This document shows, piece after piece, positions 1-7,010 of a stretch of 64,000 nucleotides of DNA (positions are counted from its first letter, which is position 1; every line of letters begins with the position of its first letter). The translations under genes and the position numbers were made by a program. A model generated the notes under the pieces. That model was not told the DNA's origin. It ran no database searches and saw nothing but the letters and a program-made list of their open reading frames with translations. Origin of the DNA: UBA525 sp964589765 (GTDB taxonomy: Archaea; Nanobdellota; Nanobdellia; Woesearchaeales; UBA525); assembly GCA_964589765.1 (NCBI GenBank), contig CAZPUM010000002.1, positions 1 through 64,000 of the forward strand, written 5' to 3'.

Positions 1-104
1 GAAACTTCCCCTGTTTTAAACAGAGGAATAATAAAAATAACAACAACCACAGCAACGAGCGCAAGTGCTCCCAGTGCCTCTATCATTCCCGAACCTTTTC
101 TCAT
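1..104 (-). CDS. Prepilin-like membrane protein, truncated at the left edge
   Basis: Only the first 34 codons are visible. The start ATG (104-102) overlaps the stop of the gene at 101-1864 in an ATGA junction, so the two are translationally coupled. The N-terminus reads MRKGSGMIEALGALAL followed by a strongly hydrophobic stretch and then LFKTG. This is the short basic head, Gly and hydrophobic helix of an archaeal class III (prepilin-type) signal. It continues the series of pilin-like genes to its right, showing that the operon extends beyond the window. Function beyond surface anchoring cannot be judged. Confidence 0.7.
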   Translation of the reverse strand, partial: MRKGSGMIEALGALALVAVVVVIFIIPLFKTGEV

Positions 105-1864
105 GATTGTAGATAACTCCTCAATGCTCCTGCGAGCATATCATACCCGTTGTACACTGTTGCCATGGCAACACCTGCATTACCTGCATTGTCCTCGACA
201 CGCAGGCACATAACACGAAGCTCATTCATATTGTACTGCATTCTGCTCTTGCTTGTGAAACTGTAACCGTATGTGTTCTGATACGGGGGACACCAAGCCA
301 CGGCATTCTGTTTCTTACCGCCCGCCAGAGCAGGAACAAAGTTTTCAAGCTGGTTGATATAACTAATCCAATAGGCATCCTCTTTACATCCTGATTCCTC
401 TGCACCATCAACACCTTCTCTGTCATCGCATGTGAATGTCAACCTTAACTTAAACGGCTCAAATCGAATTGAAGCGACGGGCGGATTCCTGTCAATTCGA
501 ATCAGTTGTGGTTCGCCCGAACTATACCACGTGAGTTTATTATTTTCATCAACTTCTGCACCATAAACACACAAGTAGTTGTTGGCCATGAATGGCATAT
601 CCAACTCAAAGTTGGCTCTTCCGCCAGTTCTTGAGGCAGGTGTGAAAGTCTCAGCCTTGTACAACTCACCCGTTGTGCCGGGCCTTCTATCCGGCTCAGT
701 CCTTAAACAGATAGAACCGCTTGCTTGACTCTGTGCCTCTGAGAATTGGGTCGCTGCGGAGATAAACTCCGCATCATCAATCAGGCCTTCGTCGAGCATT
801 CCCATTATTGCATTAAATGCAGGACTGTAGTCCGCATCTTCTTGCTCGTCTAATCTGTCAAGGCAGTCATTCAATGTTTTTTCACACACATTCTGCATTA
901 CACCGTTGTGGTAAACACAGTACTGCGCTGCCTCTTTCAGAGTCTCAATTTTATTTAGCTGACTTAAAGCGGTCAGAGATGGCAACGCTTTATCACAAGC
1001 GCCCGGAACATTTTCTTCTTTTGGGATATCCAAAATCTTAAAGTAGATATTCTGACAATCCACATACTCACAGGCCGCCACTATGTCTTTTGTCTGCGAC
1101 CACTGAGTTGTAAGGCCCGCATACCTAAGAGCTGGTTTGACATCTACGTACATCACGTACGTTTTTACGGCGGATTGACCGTACTTGGCTATGCTAGTCT
1201 GTAAGTCTGTGGCACCAGCTCCGTGAGGATATACCGTTATGGTCAGCTTCAGACGTTCTCCCATAAACTGGGGTTTAGGTGTTAATCTAGGAAGCTGAAT
1301 CGCAAAATTAGGATTTCTCTGATTCAAGTTATTATTGATTGTAGTTTCAATTCTTGCCGGCGATGTATCTACAAAGGGGTCGTTTAGCTCGTTGCCTAAA
1401 GAGTCTTGGACAAGAACTTGTGCTTTCCAGTTATGCCCTGCGTCTTTTTGTACAGAGCCTGTAAATGTAAGTAAGGGTGCCTTTTCAGGAACAATCGTGA
1501 TGGTTCTTCCACTTTCAAAAATGCTACCTGTTGAAGATGCCATAGACACATATGCCTGCCCATACTCTGGAGCAACATTGTCTCCTCCTGTTCCACCTGA
1601 GCCAGGTTCTTCAGAGTCTGCTTCGCCTGTTGTACAACACCTCTTGCCAGCACCAAAGCAACCAAGAACAGCTGTTCGAACCTCGGCAGGATAATCTCCC
1701 TCACAGGTAGTTTGACAAGACATTTCATATCCAGTACAAAAAATTCCGTTTTTGAAGTTATCAAGCCCCCCTCTGAAAACCCAAATCATTAGAAAAACAA
1801 AAAGCAGGACTGCGCCTATCATGACGATACTTTCAGTCGTGATAGCGAAGCCCTTCTTGTTCAT
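101..1864 (-). CDS. Membrane-anchored Cys-rich surface protein with prepilin-like N-terminus
   Basis: 587 residues. The N-terminus MNKKGFAITTES is followed by a single hydrophobic helix (about residues 12-31), which looks like a class III signal/anchor. A Cys-rich segment follows (about 43-78, including a CC pair), then a Gly/Ser/Glu linker and a long ectodomain. Near the C-terminus, DRNPPVASIRF resembles the start of an Ig-like domain, with paired cysteines after it. No C-terminal anchor is seen, so the protein is probably held by its N-terminal helix with the bulk outside the cell. It lies 2 bases after the 82-residue pilin-like gene and overlaps the next gene by ATGA. No named family is recognised. 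Confidence 0.75.
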   Translation of the reverse strand: MNKKGFAITTESIVMIGAVLLFVFLMIWVFRGGLDNFKNGIFCTGYEMSCQTTCEGDYPAEVRTAVLGCFGAGKRCCTTGEADSEEPGSGGTGGDNVAPEYGQAYVSMASSTGSIFESGRTITIVPEKAPLLTFTGSVQKDAGHNWKAQVLVQDSLGNELNDPFVDTSPARIETTINNNLNQRNPNFAIQLPRLTPKPQFMGERLKLTITVYPHGAGATDLQTSIAKYGQSAVKTYVMYVDVKPALRYAGLTTQWSQTKDIVAACEYVDCQNIYFKILDIPKEENVPGACDKALPSLTALSQLNKIETLKEAAQYCVYHNGVMQNVCEKTLNDCLDRLDEQEDADYSPAFNAIMGMLDEGLIDDAEFISAATQFSEAQSQASGSICLRTEPDRRPGTTGELYKAETFTPASRTGGRANFELDMPFMANNYLCVYGAEVDENNKLTWYSSGEPQLIRIDRNPPVASIRFEPFKLRLTFTCDDREGVDGAEESGCKEDAYWISYINQLENFVPALAGGKKQNAVAWCPPYQNTYGYSFTSKSRMQYNMNELRVMCLRVEDNAGNAGVAMATVYNGYDMLAGALRSYLQS

Positions 1865-1866
1865 GT

Positions 1867-2115
1867 TCAGAAGAAGTCGTCGTCGCTGCCGTCATTCAAC
1901 GGAACATAACAGACCTGGTCACCTGGACAGCTATTCGGACTTCTGATGTAACCATCAGGAGCACCACCGCTCTCGTAGCACTGACCGCCTACGTTCCTAC
2001 ATTCATCGCCCAGATTTCCACCTGCTCTGATGACAAGCACGCTAAGGATAACGAGAATCAACAGAGCAATGGCTGCGATAATGATAACTTCCATTGAGAG
2101 TTCTCCACGCTTCAT
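1867..2115 (-). CDS. Small prepilin-like protein with Cys-rich tail
   Basis: 82 residues. MKRGELSMEV is followed by about 22 hydrophobic residues, typical of an archaeal type IV pilin-like precursor whose processing site would follow the Gly. The exposed tail holds four cysteines (DECRNVGGQC, then SCPGDQVC), spaced like the Cys-rich segment of the downstream 587-residue protein, so the two may share a fold or partner. A strong ribosome site GAGGTGG (2122-2128 on the complement) lies 6 bases before the ATG. It has its own TATA box, so it may head a separate short transcript with the genes at 101-1864 and 1-104. Confidence 0.75.
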   Translation of the reverse strand: MKRGELSMEVIIIAAIALLILVILSVLVIRAGGNLGDECRNVGGQCYESGGAPDGYIRSPNSCPGDQVCYVPLNDGSDDDFF

Positions 2116-2152
2116 TATAAGCCACCTCGTTAGTCGAACTCTCGTCGAGTGA

Positions 2153-2163
2153 GTATTTAAAGG
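2153..2163 (-). promoter_or_regulatory. TATA-box promoter for the gene at 1867-2115
   Basis: The complement reads CCTTTAAATAC, a good archaeal TATA/BRE-like box. The expected start of transcription, about 25 bases downstream, leaves a short leader containing the GAGGTGG ribosome site. ACTCGACGAGAG follows the box at 2140-2151, a motif that recurs at other surface-gene promoters in the window. A second copy of the same palindromic word (CTCGACGAG) lies upstream of the box at 2174-2182. Confidence 0.6.
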
Positions 2164-2183
2164 TTTTGTACGTCTCGACGAGA

Positions 2184-2336
2184 TTACTCAAATCCTGGGA
2201 ATAACGACATTATCGGGTCGAAAATGCCCTCGCCAGGACTCATCCACGCTTTTAAGAGCAGGAACCCTACCAATAGTGCAACTGCCAACAATGCCCAAAG
2301 TCCAATTGTCTCAATTGGTAAATTTGCTCGTTTCAT
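2184..2336 (-). CDS. 50-residue prepilin-like membrane protein
   Basis: Read directly from the complement: MKRANLPIETIGLWALL, a hydrophobic helix to about residue 29, then a short tail ending FPGFE. It has the basic head, a Glu at residue 9 and the helix of pilin-like proteins, but almost no ectodomain. The start overlaps the preceding stop in an ATGA junction (2333-2336), which strongly supports real translation despite its size. It could be a pilin-like subunit lacking a head domain or a small membrane adaptor. Confidence 0.65.
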   Translation of the reverse strand: MKRANLPIETIGLWALLAVALLVGFLLLKAWMSPGEGIFDPIMSLFPGFE

Positions 2337-2497
2337 GACATCCTCATTGCTTCAAAAACAGTGGCCAAAGCCTTGTCAAACCCGCCTGATTTCCAGGCCA
2401 TAAACATGATTGCACAGACAAGGATTATGCCCCCAACAAGGGCTGCTTTAATCACCATGTCTTTGTCAACATCTCCTTTTCTTCCAAGCATTCTCAT
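2333..2497 (-). CDS. 54-residue single-span membrane protein
   Basis: Begins MRMLGRKGDVDKDMVIKAAL, continues as a hydrophobic helix to about residue 34, and ends with an amphipathic tail (KSGGFDKALATVFEAMRMS). The RKGD head matches the prepilin-like heads of its neighbours, here preceded by a few extra residues. It lies 12 bases after the 284-residue gene and overlaps the next small gene by ATGA. Its place inside a tightly packed operon is the main evidence that it is real. Function unknown. Confidence 0.6.
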   Translation of the reverse strand: MRMLGRKGDVDKDMVIKAALVGGIILVCAIMFMAWKSGGFDKALATVFEAMRMS

Positions 2498-2509
2498 TTA
2501 CATCAGTCC

Positions 2510-3364
2510 TCATTTATCATCGTTTCCCTCACCGACAGGCGCATCTGTACACCCAAGGGCAAAAACCCTGTCCTGATTCAAAACTATCGCGTGTATTGTA
2601 GTTATCGTGTGTGCACGAACCTTAAGCAAATAGGTAGCCACAACCGCACCTCCCAAAGTGGTTGATGGAACTACCACTGCACCCGTTGTTATTACTAATG
2701 CTCCAGAAATAGGAAGTGTTTTTACAATAACTACCCCTAATACCGCACCACCTACAGCCCCTGCCCAAGGATTCCCTATTAGGAAATTCTGAATCTGTTC
2801 ACCTGTTGTCCAACCCTTTTCATGCCTGAAAATAATCCCAATAGGATACTCCCCCGTTCCCTGCCAACCAGGGTTCCCCTCAATCTGCCTATTTTCATAA
2901 AGTAACCCGTGAGTCTTTGTGAAATATTCCGCATAAGTGTGGGTTTTATTGTACATTCCCTCAATCAGATAGTTGTCCATCCCCACCAAGTTGGTTCCTT
3001 CAGGATAGATTACGGCACAGACATGACAATAAACCCCAACATCATCTTTGAAAAGACGTAGCTCACCTTCACCCCACGTCTGCCAGCATTCAACCATCTC
3101 ATCCGCAACAAGCTCTCTAAGTTCCTCTTCAGAAGGATATTTTGTCTCTATTCTTTTTGTAGGACAATCAATCTTTGTTGATAGTTCTTCTGCTGTGAAA
3201 CGTTGAAGTGATGAGTGTATTCTTATCTGTTCGGCACAATCGTTTTCTGTGTCCTCCTGAAGTTCCTCTTTGTACTGTATGTAAACTAAAGAAATTATCA
3301 GTAAAACCATGCCGAGCAATACCGCCACAAGAATCATCTGCATGGGGGTGTCGCCCTTTCTCAT
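2510..3364 (-). CDS. Prepilin-like protein of the EM..CW / CxVCA family, copy 1
   Basis: 284 residues. MRKGDTPMQM is followed by a hydrophobic helix (about 9-28). The ectodomain contains DEMVECWQTWGEGELRLF and then CHVCAVI, and further on a HTYAEYF motif. The neighbouring 331-residue protein has the matching elements EEMAACWKLFFTG, CFVCAEV and KTYLEYF, so the two are paralogues. A second hydrophobic, Gly/Val-rich region lies at about residues 198-247 and may be membrane-embedded. I recall similar EM..CW..G / CxVC proteins in Woesearchaeota-type genomes, all uncharacterised. The paired Trp/Cys and CxxC could form disulphides or bind a metal. The start is set by an ATGA overlap. Confidence 0.75.
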   Translation of the reverse strand: MRKGDTPMQMILVAVLLGMVLLIISLVYIQYKEELQEDTENDCAEQIRIHSSLQRFTAEELSTKIDCPTKRIETKYPSEEELRELVADEMVECWQTWGEGELRLFKDDVGVYCHVCAVIYPEGTNLVGMDNYLIEGMYNKTHTYAEYFTKTHGLLYENRQIEGNPGWQGTGEYPIGIIFRHEKGWTTGEQIQNFLIGNPWAGAVGGAVLGVVIVKTLPISGALVITTGAVVVPSTTLGGAVVATYLLKVRAHTITTIHAIVLNQDRVFALGCTDAPVGEGNDDK

Positions 3365-4356
3365 ATTATCACCGTTGTACAGTAGTTTGAGATTTCATCA
3401 GATGGAATAGCAAACACTGCATTTGTTAAAGGTCCCTTTCCCAAATCCTTATTATCTGCGCATGAACCCAACCCTCTTCTTATGAATGTGATAGCATATG
3501 TTTCTTGAGGGTCAGGGTCTTGGTATGCGTTTTCTATGGAGGGCCATATAAAGTAAGGCTTATCCTCAGATATAAACATGGTTGCTGCCGGACCAAGAAT
3601 CCATTTGATTTTGTTCAGTTCATTTTCAAGGATTTGAATTTTATCAAACTCAAAATCGTGTCCCATATACATGGCCCACCAACAGGTGTTGAAAGGATGA
3701 GGAAGATCTTCAACCCTTGACTTTAAATCTGCACTGCACTGAGTTAGAGGCGAAGCCGCAAAATACTCTAAGTAAGTTTTTTCCTCATCATACTTAGCAG
3801 CATAAATGTACTCTAGAAGGTCTTCTTTGCCAAGAGGCTCATCTACAGTGACTTCCGCACATACAAAACAGCTTCTCATGATTCCTTTGTTTTCCCAGAA
3901 CCTTGCCTCTGCTATCTCTGCCTGACCAAGCACAGGCTCATTACCAGTAAAGAAAAGTTTCCAGCAAGCCGCCATCTCTTCTGCAAGAACATTTTCGGTT
4001 AGACAAGATGCCTGATTATATGGGCATATATCATCATACTTCCTCGTAATATCATCACCACTAGGACTGTGTTCATAAACACGTTCCTCTTCTACAAAAA
4101 GGAATTTTCTCGTGCATTTTAGAGGGGTTGCTTTTGACGTAACCATTGTACAGGCCATAGGTACTATGGTGTCCCTCACACTCTCAAGTTTGCCTATTGT
4201 TTTTGACAATTGAAGACTGGCTCTGCATTCCTGTTCAGTAAATTCCTCTTCCAAAGCAGGGCCTAATATCATCAGGTAAAGTGCAATCATAACAATCGCC
4301 AGAGAACCTAGTACTACAACGACCAGAACACCCATTATTTCTGCTCTCTTATTCAT
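3361..4356 (-). CDS. Prepilin-like protein of the EM..CW / CxVCA family, copy 2
   Basis: 331 residues. MNKRAEIMGVLVVVVLG and the rest of the helix (to about residue 33) form the membrane anchor. The ectodomain has ten or more cysteines, with EEMAACWKLFFTGNE and later SCFVCAEV aligning with the paralogue encoded immediately downstream (2510-3364). It lacks the second hydrophobic region of that protein. The ATG lies in an ATGA overlap with the 39-residue gene upstream and its stop overlaps the next start, so it sits within one translational unit. Probably a heteromeric partner of the paralogue; function unknown. Confidence 0.75.
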   Translation of the reverse strand: MNKRAEIMGVLVVVVLGSLAIVMIALYLMILGPALEEEFTEQECRASLQLSKTIGKLESVRDTIVPMACTMVTSKATPLKCTRKFLFVEEERVYEHSPSGDDITRKYDDICPYNQASCLTENVLAEEMAACWKLFFTGNEPVLGQAEIAEARFWENKGIMRSCFVCAEVTVDEPLGKEDLLEYIYAAKYDEEKTYLEYFAASPLTQCSADLKSRVEDLPHPFNTCWWAMYMGHDFEFDKIQILENELNKIKWILGPAATMFISEDKPYFIWPSIENAYQDPDPQETYAITFIRRGLGSCADNKDLGKGPLTNAVFAIPSDEISNYCTTVII

Positions 4357-4472
4357 GGGAACAACTGTTTTAGCACGATGTATACTATGTAGCCTAGAAT
4401 AAATATGCCTAACAACAAAAGTATCAGTGTAAGGCTTTTGTTACCCATCACTTGTGCTTCTCCTTTCCTCAT
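4353..4472 (-). CDS. 39-residue prepilin-like membrane protein
   Basis: MRKGEAQVMGNKSLTL is followed by a helix of Leu/Ile/Gly/Tyr residues and ends LKQLFP. It has a class III-like head (RKGE) and is almost nothing but a transmembrane helix. An AGAGGT ribosome site lies a few bases upstream, about 30 bases after the gene at 4503-4982, and its stop overlaps the next start by ATGA. Too short for homology claims; operon position and head sequence support it. Confidence 0.6.
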   Translation of the reverse strand: MRKGEAQVMGNKSLTLILLLLGIFILGYIVYIVLKQLFP

Positions 4473-4502
4473 AATTTACCTCTTGTTTGAATCTTGATAA
4501 AC

Positions 4503-4982
4503 CTAACGGCAGACACTCAACCGGAAATAACCAGTTCCTCTGCCTCCTGATAGTATAATCTCACTGCGTAAAGCTGAGCTCAACTGTACTGTTGGCGTAC
4601 TGCTGTTACATCCCACAGTCACATTAACATCCCTGCCTTCCAGACTCAGGTTGTAATACAGACCTTGTTTTGTTAGGGTCTGCTCGCCTATATCTGAAAA
4701 AACACTTTGAAGAGCATCGCAGGGGTCAAGTGGACATATGTAATAATCATCTTCCAAACATGCTCTTGCCACTCTTTCAACTGACGCACCGCACAAGGGA
4801 ACTGTGGTCTCTTTCAGCGCAGTCATGAAAGCGCTCGCTTGCTGAGTCGCCGCCGCTTGACGGGTATACTCCCCAGTTCCACCTGATGATATAGCATTAA
4901 AACGCACAAACAAGACTATTCCCAACACCAAGATTACAACCACAAACACAAGACCTATCATCTCAATCTGTGCTTTTCTCAT
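4503..4982 (-). CDS. Minor-pilin-like protein
   Basis: 159 residues. MRKAQIEMIG then a hydrophobic helix to about residue 28, and an ectodomain with several cysteines (LCGAS, ACLED, ICPLDPC, VGCNS, and C-terminal SVCR). The head fits the class III consensus, with cleavage expected after RKA and Q at +1. After the helix comes a segment QASAFMTALKETTVPLC that resembles ALALLQRITTLPEFSC of the next protein (4979-5458), so the two are probably paralogous minor pilins. The start overlaps the preceding stop by ATGA. Confidence 0.75.
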   Translation of the reverse strand: MRKAQIEMIGLVFVVVILVLGIVLFVRFNAISSGGTGEYTRQAAATQQASAFMTALKETTVPLCGASVERVARACLEDDYYICPLDPCDALQSVFSDIGEQTLTKQGLYYNLSLEGRDVNVTVGCNSSTPTVQLSSALRSEIILSGGRGTGYFRLSVCR

Positions 4983-5458
4983 CCAGCTTCCCTCACAATA
5001 GTTAGTACTCCAAACCCTCTTGTATCTTCAACAGGGTCATGAACGGTGAAGTATGTTCTCATTATCTGGTACCTTTCCGAGTTTAGTCTTGAGTTCAACA
5101 CCAGTTTCTGATTTGCTCCTGAAAAATCAACAATCTCAAGTGTTATGTTTGAGAAACCCAGTATTGGGGTGTACTGCAGGGCCAGTCTCTCATCCGCCAT
5201 CATCGATTGGAAAACCTTTGCTTTTTCCAAATCTATACAGTAAGTCCCTCTGGTTTCAGAAAGAGCACAGGAAAACTCTGGTAGTGTGGTAATTCTCTGC
5301 AGAAGTGCTAACGCTTCTCTACTTTCGTATGCCGCTGCAGAGTCTTTTGCATCAGATTCTACAAACCCTATCCAGAACAACATACCTATCCCTGCGATAA
5401 TCGCTAAAAATATGATTATCAGAATCGGCTCCAGAGTTTGTAGTTGGCCTTTCCTCAT
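4979..5458 (-). CDS. Minor-pilin-like protein, paralogue of neighbour
   Basis: 159 residues from the start chosen here. A longer reading (five more codons from 5473) would begin inside the preceding gene; the ATG at 5458 forms an ATGA overlap and gives the prepilin-type head MRKGQLQTLEPILI. One helix (about 10-32) is followed by an ectodomain with a Cys pair (FSCALSE and TYCID) and a beta-rich C-terminal half. The layout matches the next gene downstream. Expected to be processed by a prepilin peptidase, none of which is encoded in the window. Confidence 0.75.
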   Translation of the reverse strand: MRKGQLQTLEPILIIIFLAIIAGIGMLFWIGFVESDAKDSAAAYESREALALLQRITTLPEFSCALSETRGTYCIDLEKAKVFQSMMADERLALQYTPILGFSNITLEIVDFSGANQKLVLNSRLNSERYQIMRTYFTVHDPVEDTRGFGVLTIVREAG

Positions 5459-6486
5459 GCTATCACCGGGCAACTGCTGTCCAGCAGAGTTAACTGCTGT
5501 CTAACCAGCAGATTTGAGTTTGAAAACAAGGATGTCATGTAATCCTCAACATTTGTGGCTGAATGTGCAGGCACAAATATGCTGTCCAAAGCCACATTAT
5601 ATGCGTCTCTACAGTAAAGTGGAAGTCCTGGTTGAGCTTTTATGTAACTTCCTCTCTGCTCGTAAATCTGTGTCAGTGTTCTCATTCTGAAACCGAAAGC
5701 TTCCCTGCCACAAACATAGTTTTCTGGTGTCCCTGTTACAACCGCCCCTGCTCCGAGATAATCTGTGAAGTATTTCTCCTGCTTTGTCTGAACCAATACT
5801 TCTCCATCCCTTTCATAAAAAGTTACAATACCCACATCTGCTGTTTGTGGTTCCAACCTTACACCCAGTACTCTTTCTGGAGCATCAGGTATGGCTCTGT
5901 TGGCCAAGTTGACCTCTGAACCAACATGAGCTATCACTAATGTATCTGCACTCTTTGGAACTCGCAATCTTTCAGGGTCATTGAGGTTCAGACTGGATAT
6001 TATTTTGACATTCTGAGTCTGGGGAAGATGTTTTTTAACATCCTGAATGTTACCTTGTGAATCCTGAACCAGAAGATAATAAGTGTTTGAATCCAAAGCG
6101 TAAAGAACGCTTCCAATAGGGATTGGTGATTCTGTTTCAGCACCCAACAATACCTCCTGTGTTCTGACTGTTGTCATACCAGAAATTTCCGGCGGTAAAA
6201 ACACAGGAGTTCTATCAATTGAGTTGGATGCCCTGTCCGTTCTTAGCGTCAAAGTTCCCCCCGGACAGGTCACAAGACTTGGCTGTAGCGAAAGATTGGC
6301 AGTTGTATCCCCTTGGAAAACAAGGGATTGTAAACGGCTTGTTGCTGCAGCAGTACCAAGGGCTTCAACTCTTGTTGTTCCATCCTCAGTACAGCCCTTG
6401 ATTAAGAAAAAGAACATTATCAGAAAGGCCAGACTTGCCATTAATACAAATATATAATTCATTGACAGGCCTACCTGTCCTTTCAT
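5455..6486 (-). CDS. Prepilin-like protein with large ectodomain
   Basis: 343 residues from the ATG at 6486, which overlaps the previous stop as ATGA. Up to 25 more in-frame residues upstream are rejected because they would place basic, Trp/Tyr-rich sequence before the class III head MKGQVGLSMNYIFVL. The anchor helix runs to about residue 29 (ends FFLIKGC). The ectodomain is about 300 residues, beta-rich in appearance, with cysteines near the start (VTCPGG), a CGREAFG segment, YCRDA and SSCPV at the end. No recognisable enzyme motif. Sits between the 175-residue and 159-residue pilin-like genes. Confidence 0.75.
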   Translation of the reverse strand: MKGQVGLSMNYIFVLMASLAFLIMFFFLIKGCTEDGTTRVEALGTAAATSRLQSLVFQGDTTANLSLQPSLVTCPGGTLTLRTDRASNSIDRTPVFLPPEISGMTTVRTQEVLLGAETESPIPIGSVLYALDSNTYYLLVQDSQGNIQDVKKHLPQTQNVKIISSLNLNDPERLRVPKSADTLVIAHVGSEVNLANRAIPDAPERVLGVRLEPQTADVGIVTFYERDGEVLVQTKQEKYFTDYLGAGAVVTGTPENYVCGREAFGFRMRTLTQIYEQRGSYIKAQPGLPLYCRDAYNVALDSIFVPAHSATNVEDYMTSLFSNSNLLVRQQLTLLDSSCPVIA

Positions 6487-7010
6487 GAAGCACCTAGCAG
6501 TATTGTCCGACCGAACCCTTCTGTTGAGAACATAAAACTGCCAGTAGAAACATTTAGACACAACACATTTTCAGCAGGGTCCTCTTCTGGCTTTGACAAA
6601 ATTATTCTTTGGTCGTAACTTCCAAAAATATCATCTTCGGAAATAAGGAAAACATTTTCTTCAACACCTTGACTTAGTGAAACTTTGATTGAAGGATTGT
6701 CTACAACAGGCACAATAGAATCAGGAAAAGCGACGTTTGCCTTGACCATTCTGTTGTCAGCTATACACAATTGCTTTGCATCACAGGGAGATGTTATATC
6801 CACAAAGTTTCTGCTTCCAAAGACTGCGTTGGAATCCAAAGCTCTTTTGAAACTGTTTTTGAACTCTACAAGTTCGGCTTCACAGGAAGATTCACTAAAC
6901 GAGCCTATCAGTTTTCCTCCAATCCATACTGTGGCTATTATAACTATCATGGCAAAAAGAAATGTAAAAGCGTGACCTGTCTGACCCTTAGAGTTTTTCA
7001 AGTTCGTCAA
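6483..7010 (-). CDS. Prepilin-like protein, non-ATG start likely
   Basis: About 175 residues. Further upstream the frame is a basic, low-complexity shadow of the coding end of the 1289-residue gene, so the true start must lie near 7000. TTG at 7010 is chosen because GGAGG lies 6 bases before it; ATG at 7016 or TTG at 7001 are alternatives. The head is then LKNSKGQTGHAF followed by a hydrophobic helix. The ectodomain has a Cys pair bracketing a short loop (SPCDAKQLC) and NVLCLNVS near the end. It overlaps the upstream gene end and couples to the next gene by ATGA. Confidence 0.65.
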   Translation of the reverse strand: MTNLKNSKGQTGHAFTFLFAMIVIIATVWIGGKLIGSFSESSCEAELVEFKNSFKRALDSNAVFGSRNFVDITSPCDAKQLCIADNRMVKANVAFPDSIVPVVDNPSIKVSLSQGVEENVFLISEDDIFGSYDQRIILSKPEEDPAENVLCLNVSTGSFMFSTEGFGRTILLGAS

